This document shows, piece after piece, positions 11,454-20,591 of a stretch of 64,000 bases of DNA. A model generated the notes under the pieces. The model had not been told where the DNA came from. It saw nothing but the letters and a program-made list of their open reading frames with translations, and searched no databases. Position numbers and translations under genes: made by a program. The stretch comes from Glacieibacterium sp038210595. GTDB lineage: Bacteria > Pseudomonadota > Alphaproteobacteria > Sphingomonadales > Sphingomonadaceae. The stretch's first letter is position 1, and the number at the start of each line of letters is the position of its first letter. The DNA lies in NCBI GenBank assembly GCA_038210595.1, contig JBBQWN010000006.1, positions 1-64,000 on the forward strand, read 5' to 3'.

Positions 11454-12707
11454 TTAACGCGAGGCCATGTGGGCATCCATGCCGCGCGTCAGGGCACGCA
11501 GCAGTGTCCGCTCGTCCTCGTCGAGCGCCGGATTCCAGGCATCGATGATCAGCACCGCGCGCGGCTGCGTGCTCCGGTTCCAGGCCTCGTGCTCGATAGT
11601 GTCGTCGAACGCGAGCGCTTCGCCGATCCGCCATTCCCGCGCCTGGTTGCCGACACGGATGCCGCAGTTCTCCGGCACCACCAACGGCAGGTGAATAACC
11701 GAGCGGATATTGGTTACGCCGACATGCGGCGGGATGTGCGCGCCGGGCTTCAGCAGTGAAAAGAACGCGGCGGGTCCACGGTCTGGAATATCGAGCATCG
11801 GCAAAGAAGCCAGCAGCGCTGCCGTCTCGGGGCATCGCGCGCAATTGGCGTCGTCGCGGACACCGTCCCGCCAAAGGAACAGCGCACTCCAGTCGTGCGA
11901 GCCGTTAAGCACCGCCCACTGGTTGACCGGCGCGCCCGGCGGCATGTCCACGTAAGGCACGAAGCCCGACGCAAGCGCGGCGAATTCCCGCTGAATGATC
12001 GGCGTTGCCGCCTCCAGTTGCACGAGCCAGGGAAACGCATCGCGCTCGAAAAACTCGATCAGCGGCAGCCCCGGATAGAGGAGTCCTGTCGGCGTCGAGG
12101 GATAGACTCGAGCGCGGCCCAGAACCATATCGACGCAAAGATCGAAGCGCCGCGCCGCGTTATCGCTGACGGTCGCACGAGACTCGGCAAGATGATGATC
12201 GAGCGCCTCGCCCAGCGCGCGACGCTCCGCCTCGATTACTTCGCGGCCATGGGCAATCGCTGCCGCGAGCGCGAGCGGCGGCTGGGCCGTCCCGACTATG
12301 CTGACGACCGCCTGGTAGTCGCGGGCGGCGGCGGCCCGCTGACCTTGCCGCTCGAGGTTCATCGCCTTCTGCAGCAATGCCACGACCGCATACGGATCCA
12401 GCGCGAGCGCTGCGTCAAGACTCCGCAGTTCAGCCTCGCTATCCCCCGAGACGCGCTCTGCGTTGGCGCGGTTGAGCCACAGCTCGATGGCGCGCGGCTC
12501 GGCGTCGGTCGCCCGCGTCAGCAACTTGACGGCGGCGGCAGCATTCCCCGACGTCAACGCCCGCAAGCCGAGCGTGTTCAGCGCCTTCGGCTGGCGCGGG
12601 TCGAGCGCCAGCACCGCCTCGAGATGTTCGGCCGCCTTGTCAGCTCGATTGGCGGCACGCGCCTTGTCGGCGGCGGCATAGAGTTGCGCGATGCGCGATG
12701 CGCTCAA
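11454..12707 (-). CDS. TPR protein with aspartyl/asparaginyl beta-hydroxylase domain
   Basis: A 417-residue protein: TPR-like helices in about residues 1-150, then an Asp/Asn beta-hydroxylase domain. Visible motifs are IPPHVGVTNIRSVIHLPL (His328 and His339), RVGNQAREWRIGEALAFDD, IEHEAWN (His373) and RAVLIIDAWNP (Arg383). These match the AspH family, which hydroxylates Asp or Asn side chains in proteins or peptides. The start is a TTG at 12707 with AGGGAA seven bases upstream; the M23 peptidase gene ends 13 bases before it. The domain plan (TPR then oxygenase) parallels the 4363-6153 gene although the catalytic domains belong to different families. Confidence 0.9.
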   Translation of the reverse strand: MSASRIAQLYAAADKARAANRADKAAEHLEAVLALDPRQPKALNTLGLRALTSGNAAAAVKLLTRATDAEPRAIELWLNRANAERVSGDSEAELRSLDAALALDPYAVVALLQKAMNLERQGQRAAAARDYQAVVSIVGTAQPPLALAAAIAHGREVIEAERRALGEALDHHLAESRATVSDNAARRFDLCVDMVLGRARVYPSTPTGLLYPGLPLIEFFERDAFPWLVQLEAATPIIQREFAALASGFVPYVDMPPGAPVNQWAVLNGSHDWSALFLWRDGVRDDANCARCPETAALLASLPMLDIPDRGPAAFFSLLKPGAHIPPHVGVTNIRSVIHLPLVVPENCGIRVGNQAREWRIGEALAFDDTIEHEAWNRSTQPRAVLIIDAWNPALDEDERTLLRALTRGMDAHMASR

Positions 12708-12720
12708 CGGGAGGTTCCCT

Positions 12721-13551
12721 TCACGGTTTCGCCGGCATCGGCGGCACCAGCGTTGCGGGGTCGATCTTTACATCGTCCCACGTCACGGACCAGTGCAGGT
12801 GCGGGCCGGTCGACCGGCCGGTGGTGCCGATCGCGCCGATCGGCTGGCCGCGACGGACCCGTTCACCGACGACGACGACGGTACGGGACAGATGGAGGAA
12901 CGCCGAAACCACGCCATGCCCGTGGTCGAGCATGACGAGGTTGCCCTCAAGACTGAACAAGTCGCCGGCCTGGCGCACAACGCCGTCGGCGGGCGCGACG
13001 ACCGGGGTTCCGGCCGGCGCCGCGATATCGACGCCGTAGTGCGGGCTGCCGGGCACGCCACCGAGGATGCGCTGAGAACCATAAACGCCGCTCACACGGC
13101 CCAGCGCCGGCCACGCGAACGCCTGGGTCCAGCCAGTCTCGGTCGTCTCACCGGCGCGGGCAGCAGCAATCTTCGCCAGTTCCGGCGCCCGGATCGCTTC
13201 ATATTCGGCGCTGGGCCCGGTCGTGCCGCGATGCAGGCCCGGGATCGATTCCACCTGGTAGGTGCGTTGCTCGACCGGCACCGTGCGGACAACCTGACGG
13301 CCATCGGCCAGTGTCGCCGTCAACATCGCCGCCGCCGGGGCGTCGCGGCCGAAACCGATGACGAAGCGGCCGTCGCCGGTGAGCCGCACCGGCTTGTCGC
13401 CAAGCCTGAGGGTGACGGTACCGCCGGGTGCTGTGCCGAACAGCAGGCCACCTTGTCCGGCATGGCCGGTCAGGGCAATCACCCCGGCCGGTGCCGGCTT
13501 GGCGCATCCGGCGAGCAGCACGGCCACAGCGACCGCAAGCGTGCGCGTCAA
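12721..13551 (-). CDS. M23 family metallopeptidase, lipoprotein
   Basis: Probable peptidoglycan endopeptidase or activator, 276 residues. An N-terminal lipoprotein signal ends in LLAGC (Cys16), so it should be anchored in the cell envelope. The LytM/M23 domain occupies about residues 145-275 with the zinc ligands HYGVD (His171, Asp175), FLHL (His220) and GPHLHW (His251, His253), all intact. The start is a TTG at 13551 overlapping the DUF2093 stop as TTGA; it is preferred because it yields a basic residue before the hydrophobic signal stretch. It belongs to the string xseA-DUF2093-M23-AspH. Confidence 0.92.
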   Translation of the reverse strand: MTRTLAVAVAVLLAGCAKPAPAGVIALTGHAGQGGLLFGTAPGGTVTLRLGDKPVRLTGDGRFVIGFGRDAPAAAMLTATLADGRQVVRTVPVEQRTYQVESIPGLHRGTTGPSAEYEAIRAPELAKIAAARAGETTETGWTQAFAWPALGRVSGVYGSQRILGGVPGSPHYGVDIAAPAGTPVVAPADGVVRQAGDLFSLEGNLVMLDHGHGVVSAFLHLSRTVVVVGERVRRGQPIGAIGTTGRSTGPHLHWSVTWDDVKIDPATLVPPMPAKP

Positions 13552-13766
13552 AGCTTGCCCTTCGCCCGCAGCTCGCCATAGCGCTTCACAGCGATGTCAG
13601 CGGTGGCATAGGCCTCCTGCAGCTCCGACGACCAGTAACGCAACGACTGGAGCGGCACCCGCCGGCCAGACACCGCGCAGGTGACATAATCGCCTGGCGT
13701 CAGCACGTCGAAAGAGCCTGAGAGATAGCGCAGCCGCGCCGGGCGGCCGCCGTTGAAATCGAGCAT
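13548..13766 (-). CDS. DUF2093 domain protein
   Basis: A 72-residue protein with the signature PGDYVTCAVSGRRVPLQSLRYW followed by ELQEAY, which I recognise as the DUF2093 family of alphaproteobacteria. Function unknown. It is packed between xseA and the M23 peptidase: its ATG overlaps the xseA stop (TGATG) and its stop overlaps the peptidase start by four bases, so all three are likely translated from one message. Confidence 0.88.
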   Translation of the reverse strand: MLDFNGGRPARLRYLSGSFDVLTPGDYVTCAVSGRRVPLQSLRYWSSELQEAYATADIAVKRYGELRAKGKL

Positions 13767-15133
13767 CAGAACAACCTACCTTGCCGCGGCAGCGCCGTCG
13801 ACACCGGCACCGCGCCATCGTGGAAACCAAGCGACAGGACGGCCTCCGCGCGCGCCGCAGCGGCGGAAGTGACGGGCTTGCCGTCGGGGGTCGTCACCAG
13901 GGCATAGCCACGCTTCATTACCTGCATCGGCCCGAGCGAGCCGAGCAGCCGGGCAGCTTGCGTCAGTCGCGCCTCGGCCCTGTCGCGCCGATTGGCAAGG
14001 GTTGCGGGCCGGAGCGGGGCGGCGGCACGGATCAGCTTCTGTGTATCGCTGGCAATCAGCCCGCGCATCGCCGGACTCAACCGCGCGCAAAGGCCGTCGT
14101 AGCGCGCCTGCCAGCGCCCCGCCCCGGCGCTCAGCGAGCGCGGGAGGCGGTCCGCCAGTTCGTCGAAACGCTGTTGTTTGAGCGCCAGCAGCGCGCGCGG
14201 TGCCGGAAGACGCCGCGCCACGGCCAGGGACCGCTCGCGACGCAGTTCGACACCGCGCGCGACGGCCCGGTCCTGACGCAAGGCCAGCACACCAAGGCCG
14301 GCGCGCAGCTCGGCGAGCACCGGCACGGCACGCTCGGCCGCCGCGGTCGGGGTCGGGGCGCGATGGTCGGAAGCGAAATCGACCAGGGTCGTGTCGGTCT
14401 CGTGCCCAACCGCGGTGATGATCGGGATGGCGGAACCGGCAACGGCGCGGACCACTGCCTCCTCGTTGAACGCCTCCAGATCCTCGATCGAGCCGCCGCC
14501 GCGCGCCAGGATCAGCAGGTCGGGGCGCGGAATCCCGCCGGATCCGTCAAGGGCATTGAAGCCCGCGAGTGCCGCAACGACCTGCGCCACTGCGGTGTCG
14601 CCTTGCACCGCCACCGGCCATACCAGCACGCGGCGCGGAAAGCGCTCGGCGAGGCGGTGGAGAATATCGCGGATCACCGCCCCGGTTGGCGAGGTTACGA
14701 CGCCGATGATCTGCGGGATGTCGGGCAGCGGCCGCTTGCGCGACGCGTCGAACAGCCCCTCGGCGCCAAGCTTGCGCTTGCGTTCCTCAAGCTGGGCGAG
14801 CAGCGCGCCGACGCCGGCGGGCTCCATCTTCTCGACGACGATCTGGTATTTGGAACGGCCCGGATAGGTGGTCAGCTTGCCGGTGACGATGACCTCCAGC
14901 CCGTCCTCGGGCCGGAACGGAAGGCCGGCGACGGTCGCCTTCCACATCACCGCGTCGATGACGGCGGCGTCGTCCTTCAGGCAGAGATACGCATGTCCCG
15001 ACGCGGCGCGCTTGTAGCCGCTGATCTCGCCGCGGACCCGGACATATCCGAAGGCCGCCTCGACGGTTTTCTTCAGCGAGCCGGCAAGCTCGGACACCGA
15101 ATATTCGGGCGTGTTGATGGCGGGCGCGGTCAC
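13766..15133 (-). CDS. xseA: exodeoxyribonuclease VII large subunit
   Basis: Catalytic large subunit of exonuclease VII, degrading single-stranded DNA. The 455 residues comprise an N-terminal OB fold (EYSVSELAGSLKKTVEAAF, VRGEISGYKRAASGHAYL), the central domain with GVVTSPTGAVIRDILHRL, ARGGGSIEDLEAFNEE and AVGHETDTTLVDFASDHRAP, and a long arginine-rich coiled coil. The start is a GTG; 15133 is used, with an in-frame GTG at 15142 equally possible. It is divergent from purD across 67 bases. The small subunit gene xseB is not in the window. Confidence 0.94.
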   Translation of the reverse strand: MTAPAINTPEYSVSELAGSLKKTVEAAFGYVRVRGEISGYKRAASGHAYLCLKDDAAVIDAVMWKATVAGLPFRPEDGLEVIVTGKLTTYPGRSKYQIVVEKMEPAGVGALLAQLEERKRKLGAEGLFDASRKRPLPDIPQIIGVVTSPTGAVIRDILHRLAERFPRRVLVWPVAVQGDTAVAQVVAALAGFNALDGSGGIPRPDLLILARGGGSIEDLEAFNEEAVVRAVAGSAIPIITAVGHETDTTLVDFASDHRAPTPTAAAERAVPVLAELRAGLGVLALRQDRAVARGVELRRERSLAVARRLPAPRALLALKQQRFDELADRLPRSLSAGAGRWQARYDGLCARLSPAMRGLIASDTQKLIRAAAPLRPATLANRRDRAEARLTQAARLLGSLGPMQVMKRGYALVTTPDGKPVTSAAAARAEAVLSLGFHDGAVPVSTALPRQGRLF

Positions 15134-15200
15134 CCGCTGCACATAGGTCCACGGCAACCCGCTTGCCAAGCCGGGTGCAGAGCCGCGAAAGACGTCGGCA

Positions 15201-16433
15201 ATGGATATCCTCGTTATCGGCGGCGGCGGCCGCGAACATGCGCTGTGCTGGAAGCTGCGGCAGTCACCGCTGTGCGGGCGGCTGTTCTGCGCGCCCGGCA
15301 ACCCGGGGATCGCGCGCGAGGCCGAATGCGTGGCGCTCGACACCACTGACCACGCCGCGGTCGTTGCCTTTGCGCGCGCCACTGACATCGGACTGGTCGT
15401 GATCGGGCCAGAGGTGCCACTGGTCGCCGGTCTTGTCGATGCGCTGCGGGCAGCGGGCATCCGCGCGTTCGGCCCAAGCGCGGCGGCGGCGCGATTGGAG
15501 GCATCGAAAGGCTTCACCAAAGCGCTATGCGCACGCGCCAACATCCCGACCGCGGCCTTTGCGCGCTTCGACAGCGGCGCGGCAGCACGGGACTATGTTG
15601 CCGCCCACGCCCTTCCTGTGGTCATCAAGGCGGACGGCCTTGCGGCGGGCAAGGGTGTGATCATCGCCGGGACCCGCGCCGAGGCCGACGCCGCGCTAGA
15701 CGTCATGCCGGGTCCGATCGTGGTCGAGGATTTCCTGACCGGTCCAGAGGCCAGCCTGTTCGTGCTGTCGGATGGGCGGACCGCGCTTCCCCTTGCCAGC
15801 GCCCAGGACTATAAGCGTGTCGGCGACGGCGATACCGGCCCCAACACCGGCGGCATGGGCGCTGTATCGCCCGCCCCGGCACTGACCGCGGCGCTGCAGG
15901 CGCGCGCGATGACCGAGATCGTCGAGCCGACGATCGCCGCGATGGCTGCGATGGGGACGCCGTTCCAGGGTGTGCTCTATGCCGGGTTGATGCTGACGCC
16001 GACAGGGCCGCAGCTGATCGAGTACAACGTCCGCTTCGGCGATCCCGAATGCCAGGTCCTGATGCTGCGGATGGACAGCGACCTCCTCGAACTATTGCTG
16101 GCGACCTGCGACGGTACGCTGGCAGCTGCGAAGCCGGTGTGGCGCGACGAAGTAGCGGTGACAGTAGTAATGGCGGCTGACGGCTATCCGGGAACGCCAC
16201 AAACAGGAACGCCGATCGCCGGGCTCGAAGCCGCCGAGGCCGCAGGAGCGATCGTCTTCCAGGCCGGCACGGCACTGGCGGACGGTCAACTCGTTGCGGC
16301 GGGCGGTCGCGTGCTGGCCGTTAGCGCGCTGGGCAGCAAGGTTGGCGTGGCCCGGAGCCGCGCCTATGCTGCGGTGGACAAGATCGATTGGCCGGGCGGC
16401 TTCTGCCGGCGCGATATCGGCGGGGAGGTTTGA
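15201..16433 (+). CDS. purD: phosphoribosylamine--glycine ligase
   Basis: GAR synthetase, second step of purine synthesis: phosphoribosylamine + glycine + ATP to GAR. The 410 residues start MDILVIGGGGREHALCWKL, the conserved opening, followed by EASKGFTKALC, the ATP-grasp stretch VVIKADGLAAGKGV, PNTGGMGAVSP and EYNVRFGDPECQV. Length is normal for the family. The phosphotransferase gene begins inside the stop codon (TGATG), suggesting coupling. Confidence 0.97.
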   Translation: MDILVIGGGGREHALCWKLRQSPLCGRLFCAPGNPGIAREAECVALDTTDHAAVVAFARATDIGLVVIGPEVPLVAGLVDALRAAGIRAFGPSAAAARLEASKGFTKALCARANIPTAAFARFDSGAAARDYVAAHALPVVIKADGLAAGKGVIIAGTRAEADAALDVMPGPIVVEDFLTGPEASLFVLSDGRTALPLASAQDYKRVGDGDTGPNTGGMGAVSPAPALTAALQARAMTEIVEPTIAAMAAMGTPFQGVLYAGLMLTPTGPQLIEYNVRFGDPECQVLMLRMDSDLLELLLATCDGTLAAAKPVWRDEVAVTVVMAADGYPGTPQTGTPIAGLEAAEAAGAIVFQAGTALADGQLVAAGGRVLAVSALGSKVGVARSRAYAAVDKIDWPGGFCRRDIGGEV

Positions 16434-17503
16434 TGGCGAGCCGGCAGGAACAGATGTCCGGGGCGGGCGCGGTCCGCGAGGGTCTCGGCTTCGACGAGGC
16501 CGCGCTGGCCGCATGGATGGAAGCCAATGTCGCCGACTACGCGGGGCCATTGACCGTCCGCCAATTCAACGGCGGCCAGTCGAACCCGACCTACAAGCTG
16601 GAGACGCCGCGCCAGCACTATGTGCTGCGCCGCAAACCGCCGGGTCTGCTCTTGAAGTCTGCCCATGCCGTGGACCGCGAATACAAGGTGATTACCGCAC
16701 TTCATGCGGCGGGCTTTCCGGCGCCGAAGACGTTCGGCCTGTGCACCGACGATGCCGTGATCGGGACATGGTTCTACGTAATGGACTGCGTGGAGGGGCG
16801 GATCATCTGGGACAATACCTTCCCCGACGTCACCCGCGAGGCACGACCCGCCTATTTCGACGCGATGAACGCGACCATCGCGCAACTCCACAACTTCGAC
16901 CCCGTCGCCATCGGGCTGGGCGATTTCGGCAAGCCCGGAAATTACTTCGCCCGCCAGATCGGTCGCTGGTCGCAGCAGTATCTCGCCGACGAAGATGCCG
17001 GCCGCGTCGAGTCGATGGACAAGCTGGTCGAATGGCTGCCCGCGCACATCCCGGAGGGTGACGAGACCCGCGTCGTCCACGGTGACTACCGTTGCGACAA
17101 CATGATCTTCCATCCGACCGAGCCGAAGGTGCTGGCGGTGCTCGACTGGGAACTGTCGACGCTCGGCCATCCGCTCGCGGATTTCAGCTATCACCTGATG
17201 ATGTACCGGATGCCACCCGCAGCCACCGCCGGGTTGCTCGGCAACGATCTCGAGGCGCTGAACATTCCGGGCGAGGACGAGTATGTCGCGGCCTATTGCG
17301 CCCGCACCGGTCGGCCCGAGGGGATCCCCAACCTGGACTTCTATGTCGCCTACAACATGTTCCGCCTCGCCGCGATCATCCACGGCATTCGCGGCCGCGT
17401 GGTGAGGGGTACCGCCGCCAGCGCGCACGCTCGGAAAACCGCTGAAGGCGTCGAACTGCTCGCCGATTTCGCCTGGGCGCAGGCGGAGAACGCGAAGCTT
17501 TAG
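16433..17503 (+). CDS. phosphotransferase family protein (APH/choline-kinase fold)
   Basis: A 356-residue member of the aminoglycoside-phosphotransferase-like COG3173 group, related to the N-terminal kinase part of ACAD10/11. It shows the nucleotide-binding lysine region (QFNGGQSNPTYKL, LRRKP), the Brenner motif VVHGDYRCDNMIF and the metal-binding VLDWELSTLGHPLADF. Relatives often act with acyl-CoA dehydrogenases on hydroxy-acyl-CoAs; here the nearest such genes are over 30 kb away. The ATG at 16433 has GGGGAGG upstream and overlaps the purD stop. Its stop overlaps that of the convergent signalling gene by four bases. Confidence 0.88.
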   Translation: MASRQEQMSGAGAVREGLGFDEAALAAWMEANVADYAGPLTVRQFNGGQSNPTYKLETPRQHYVLRRKPPGLLLKSAHAVDREYKVITALHAAGFPAPKTFGLCTDDAVIGTWFYVMDCVEGRIIWDNTFPDVTREARPAYFDAMNATIAQLHNFDPVAIGLGDFGKPGNYFARQIGRWSQQYLADEDAGRVESMDKLVEWLPAHIPEGDETRVVHGDYRCDNMIFHPTEPKVLAVLDWELSTLGHPLADFSYHLMMYRMPPAATAGLLGNDLEALNIPGEDEYVAAYCARTGRPEGIPNLDFYVAYNMFRLAAIIHGIRGRVVRGTAASAHARKTAEGVELLADFAWAQAENAKL

Positions 17504-20382
17504 GCGACCACGGCCCCCGCTGCGGCAGCGTCGAGCGGCACACCGAACCACGGTCCCTGGCCATAGTCGCAGCCCATCGCCTTCAGTGCCGCGGCCTGTT
17601 CCGCGGTCTCGACCCCCAGCGCGACGATCCGGAGATCGAAATTCTTGCCAAGCCCGGCAATCGCCTGGACGATCAGACGATCCTTGCCGCCAGCCGCGAC
17701 ATCGCGGACGAGTTGCTGATCGATCTTCACCGCGGCAAGCGGCAGCTGCGACAGATGCACGAGCGATGCCGAGCCGACCCCGAACTTGTCGAGTCCGGCG
17801 AGCAAGCCACCGTCACGCAGCGCGGCCAGTGTCGCTTCGCCCGACGCCCCATTGGGGCCACGCTGAGGCCGGGTCTCAACGATCTCGATCCGCAGGCAGT
17901 CGGTTGGAATGCCGTAGACACTGAGGCGCTCCAGCAGTCGCGCTGCATAGTCGCTGCGTCGCAACTCGGCGGCGGCGACGTTGACGGCGACGAACTCCGG
18001 CGCGCCGCCGCGTGCGCGCCACGCGGCATAATCGGCAATGACGCGGTCCATGACGCGGTCGCCGAGACGGCAACTCAGCTCGGCTTCGCCGAATGCCGCG
18101 TCGAACTCGTGAATGTCGATCGCGCAGCCAGCATCACCGGTGATGTGCGGTGTGACCTCGTAACCCACTGGCTTGCCGTCCAGGAGCCGCACAATCGGTT
18201 CGTAAAACGGCACAATGCGATCGTCATCGAGTGCCGTCCTGACCATTGCCAGCGCCGCCGCCTCGCTGCGGATGCGGGCACCGAGCGAAGTCTCGTACAG
18301 TGCTACGGCGCCCCGCCCGCCCGCCTTTGCGCTGTACATCGCGATATCAGCACTTTTGAGCAATGTTTGAGCATCGTTGCCGTGATCCGGCGCGATCGCC
18401 ACACCGATGCTCGACCGGCACGTCAGCGCCTGACCGTCATGGACGAAGGGCTCGGCAAGGCGAACGCGCAGCCGCTCCAGGCGCGCAACCAGACGTCGAT
18501 CATCGGCCCCGCCCGGGATGATCAACGTAAATTCGTCACCACCAAGTCGCGCCACGGTTTCGCCCGGGCGGCCGAACTCGCCCAGCCGCCGCGCTAGTTC
18601 ACCGAGCAGTGCATCCCCGGCGGCGTGCCCCAGAACGTCGTTGACGCCCTTGAAATCGTCGATGTCGAGCAGAGCCAGCGCGACCCGTTCTCCGCTCGCC
18701 AATGCCTCGTCGAGCCGGGCGTGGAACAAGGTGCGGCTGGCCAAGCCGGTCAGCGCGTCGTGATCGACGGTCCAGCGCAGGCGCTCGGCGGCACATTTGC
18801 TGTCATCAATATTCGTCAGCGTGCCGACCATATGGGTCGCACGCCCGCTGGCGTCGCGCTGTGTCGCGGTACCCCGGTCGAGCACCCAGACCCACCCGCC
18901 ATCGTTGCGGCGGATCCGCACTTCGCAGGTGAACTCCTGGCTGCGACCCTCGACGTAGGCGTTCATCGCCTCGAGCAGCTGCGCCCGATCATCCTTGTGA
19001 ACCGCACTTCGGTAGTCGACCTGGCTATATTGCTCGTTCGGGCTGTGGATGCCACTAATCCCCAACGCGCTGCCGCTGACCGATACCGAGTCTGTCGCGG
19101 CGTCCCATTCCCACACGCCGACGCCAGTGCCGTCGAGGGCGCGCGACAGCCGCATCTTAGTATCGGCGAGTTCGCGCTCCGCGACCTTGCGGGCGTGAAT
19201 GTCGGTCAGTGCGCCAGCATAGCCGATCACCGCCCCGGCGGTATCGCGACGCGGCCGCCCGGCACTGAGCATCCAGCGCGTCGAACCATCAGCGGCCCGC
19301 AGCCGGAAGTCCAGATCGAACGGCTCGCCCTGCGCCATCGCGCGCAGCGTCGGCGACATGGTGCTTTGGTCCGCAGCGACGACCGCACCCGTCCAGCCGC
19401 GACCCAAAGCCTCCGCCTCGGTCTGACCGGTAAAATCGTACCACGTCTTCGACAAATAGGTCGCATTACCGTCGACGTCGGTCAGCCAGACCATGACCGG
19501 GATGTCGTCCGCCAGCCGCTTGAAGCGCGCTTCGCTCTCGACCAGCGCGTCGGCAGCGAGGCGGCGTTCATGAATGTCCTCGGTGGTGCCATACCAACCG
19601 ACAACAGCATCCCCGACGACATCGGGAAATGCCTGCAGGCGGGTCCAGCGGAATTCGCCGCCATCGAGACCGCGGGCACGAATTTCCATGTCATAGGCTT
19701 GGCCGGACGCAATGGACGCCTCCCAGGTCGCGATCGCCCGCGCCTGGTCGTCGGGATGAATCAGCTGCGCCTGCGCTTCAAAGTCCAGCAGTTCGACGTC
19801 GCTGCCGAGACGATCCGCGGTGGTGACGCTGGTCAGCGTCGCGCGCCCCATGGCATCGGCAGTCCAGAAGGCGACGTTCGAGATCTCGAAGAAACGCGCA
19901 TAGCGCTGGTCGGCCGCGCGTCGCGCCGCCTCCGCGACCCGCGATGCGGTCAGGTCGACAACGAACAAAATCAACTGCGAGGCATCGGTCGGATCGGTGC
20001 CGCGGCTGACGATCACTGGCCAGCGGCTGCCATCCTTGCGCGCGAACTCCAGCTCGACCGTCGGCGCGATCGCGCCGGCACGGGCCGTCGGCGGTAACGT
20101 GTCGCCCAAGGTGAGGATACCCCAATCGAGCGCCGCGAGGTCGGTTTGCCGGTAGCCCGACATCGCCAGAAACGCATCGTTCGCCCAGCGCGGCCCGCCG
20201 TCGATGCGTCCGCGCACCACCCCGACACCGCTGCCCAGTACGACGCTTGCCATGCGTTGCAACAGGAGGTCGGTCACGCCGCCCCCGGGTATCGCGCGGG
20301 CTTTGGCAGCCGACGGCACGGCGGGTGGCGGCGCTGGCACAGCCACCCCTCCAGTCCGGTCGCCCGCCGCCCGCGTCGCCAT
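17500..20382 (-). CDS. PAS/PAC-GGDEF-EAL signalling protein with degenerate EAL
   Basis: A 960-residue soluble protein. Four PAS/PAC units occupy about residues 40-530 (for example ANDAFLAMSGYRQTDL, YLSKTWYDFTGQTE). A GGDEF domain follows with an intact RLGGDEF signature at 614-618, so it probably makes cyclic di-GMP; the inhibitory I-site position reads RPGE instead of RxxD. The C-terminal EAL-type domain departs from consensus at key points: GYEVT where EAL is expected (742-744), LDKFG in place of the metal-binding DDFG (865-866), and ALGVE in place of AEGVE. Loss of phosphodiesterase activity is therefore inferred. The ATG at 20382 has GGGAGGGG upstream. No transmembrane segment is evident. 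Confidence 0.93.
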   Translation of the reverse strand: MATRAAGDRTGGVAVPAPPPAVPSAAKARAIPGGGVTDLLLQRMASVVLGSGVGVVRGRIDGGPRWANDAFLAMSGYRQTDLAALDWGILTLGDTLPPTARAGAIAPTVELEFARKDGSRWPVIVSRGTDPTDASQLILFVVDLTASRVAEAARRAADQRYARFFEISNVAFWTADAMGRATLTSVTTADRLGSDVELLDFEAQAQLIHPDDQARAIATWEASIASGQAYDMEIRARGLDGGEFRWTRLQAFPDVVGDAVVGWYGTTEDIHERRLAADALVESEARFKRLADDIPVMVWLTDVDGNATYLSKTWYDFTGQTEAEALGRGWTGAVVAADQSTMSPTLRAMAQGEPFDLDFRLRAADGSTRWMLSAGRPRRDTAGAVIGYAGALTDIHARKVAERELADTKMRLSRALDGTGVGVWEWDAATDSVSVSGSALGISGIHSPNEQYSQVDYRSAVHKDDRAQLLEAMNAYVEGRSQEFTCEVRIRRNDGGWVWVLDRGTATQRDASGRATHMVGTLTNIDDSKCAAERLRWTVDHDALTGLASRTLFHARLDEALASGERVALALLDIDDFKGVNDVLGHAAGDALLGELARRLGEFGRPGETVARLGGDEFTLIIPGGADDRRLVARLERLRVRLAEPFVHDGQALTCRSSIGVAIAPDHGNDAQTLLKSADIAMYSAKAGGRGAVALYETSLGARIRSEAAALAMVRTALDDDRIVPFYEPIVRLLDGKPVGYEVTPHITGDAGCAIDIHEFDAAFGEAELSCRLGDRVMDRVIADYAAWRARGGAPEFVAVNVAAAELRRSDYAARLLERLSVYGIPTDCLRIEIVETRPQRGPNGASGEATLAALRDGGLLAGLDKFGVGSASLVHLSQLPLAAVKIDQQLVRDVAAGGKDRLIVQAIAGLGKNFDLRIVALGVETAEQAAALKAMGCDYGQGPWFGVPLDAAAAGAVVA

Positions 20383-20591
20383 CGCTTTCAGCCCCTCCCG
20401 TCCAAACCGCGGTAACGGCCGTTTCGCGCTCGCCCTGCGCCGACCGTGCCCCCGCACCGCGGACGCCTGTGCACGCTGCATGCGCGCAATTCGTTAACAA
20501 AGCTTGTGGTTACTCAGTTCCCCTTCGCGCGGGGTCGACCCAGCCCTTACGCGCCGATATGAATAGCATAAAATTGCGCGCTGGGGAGACC

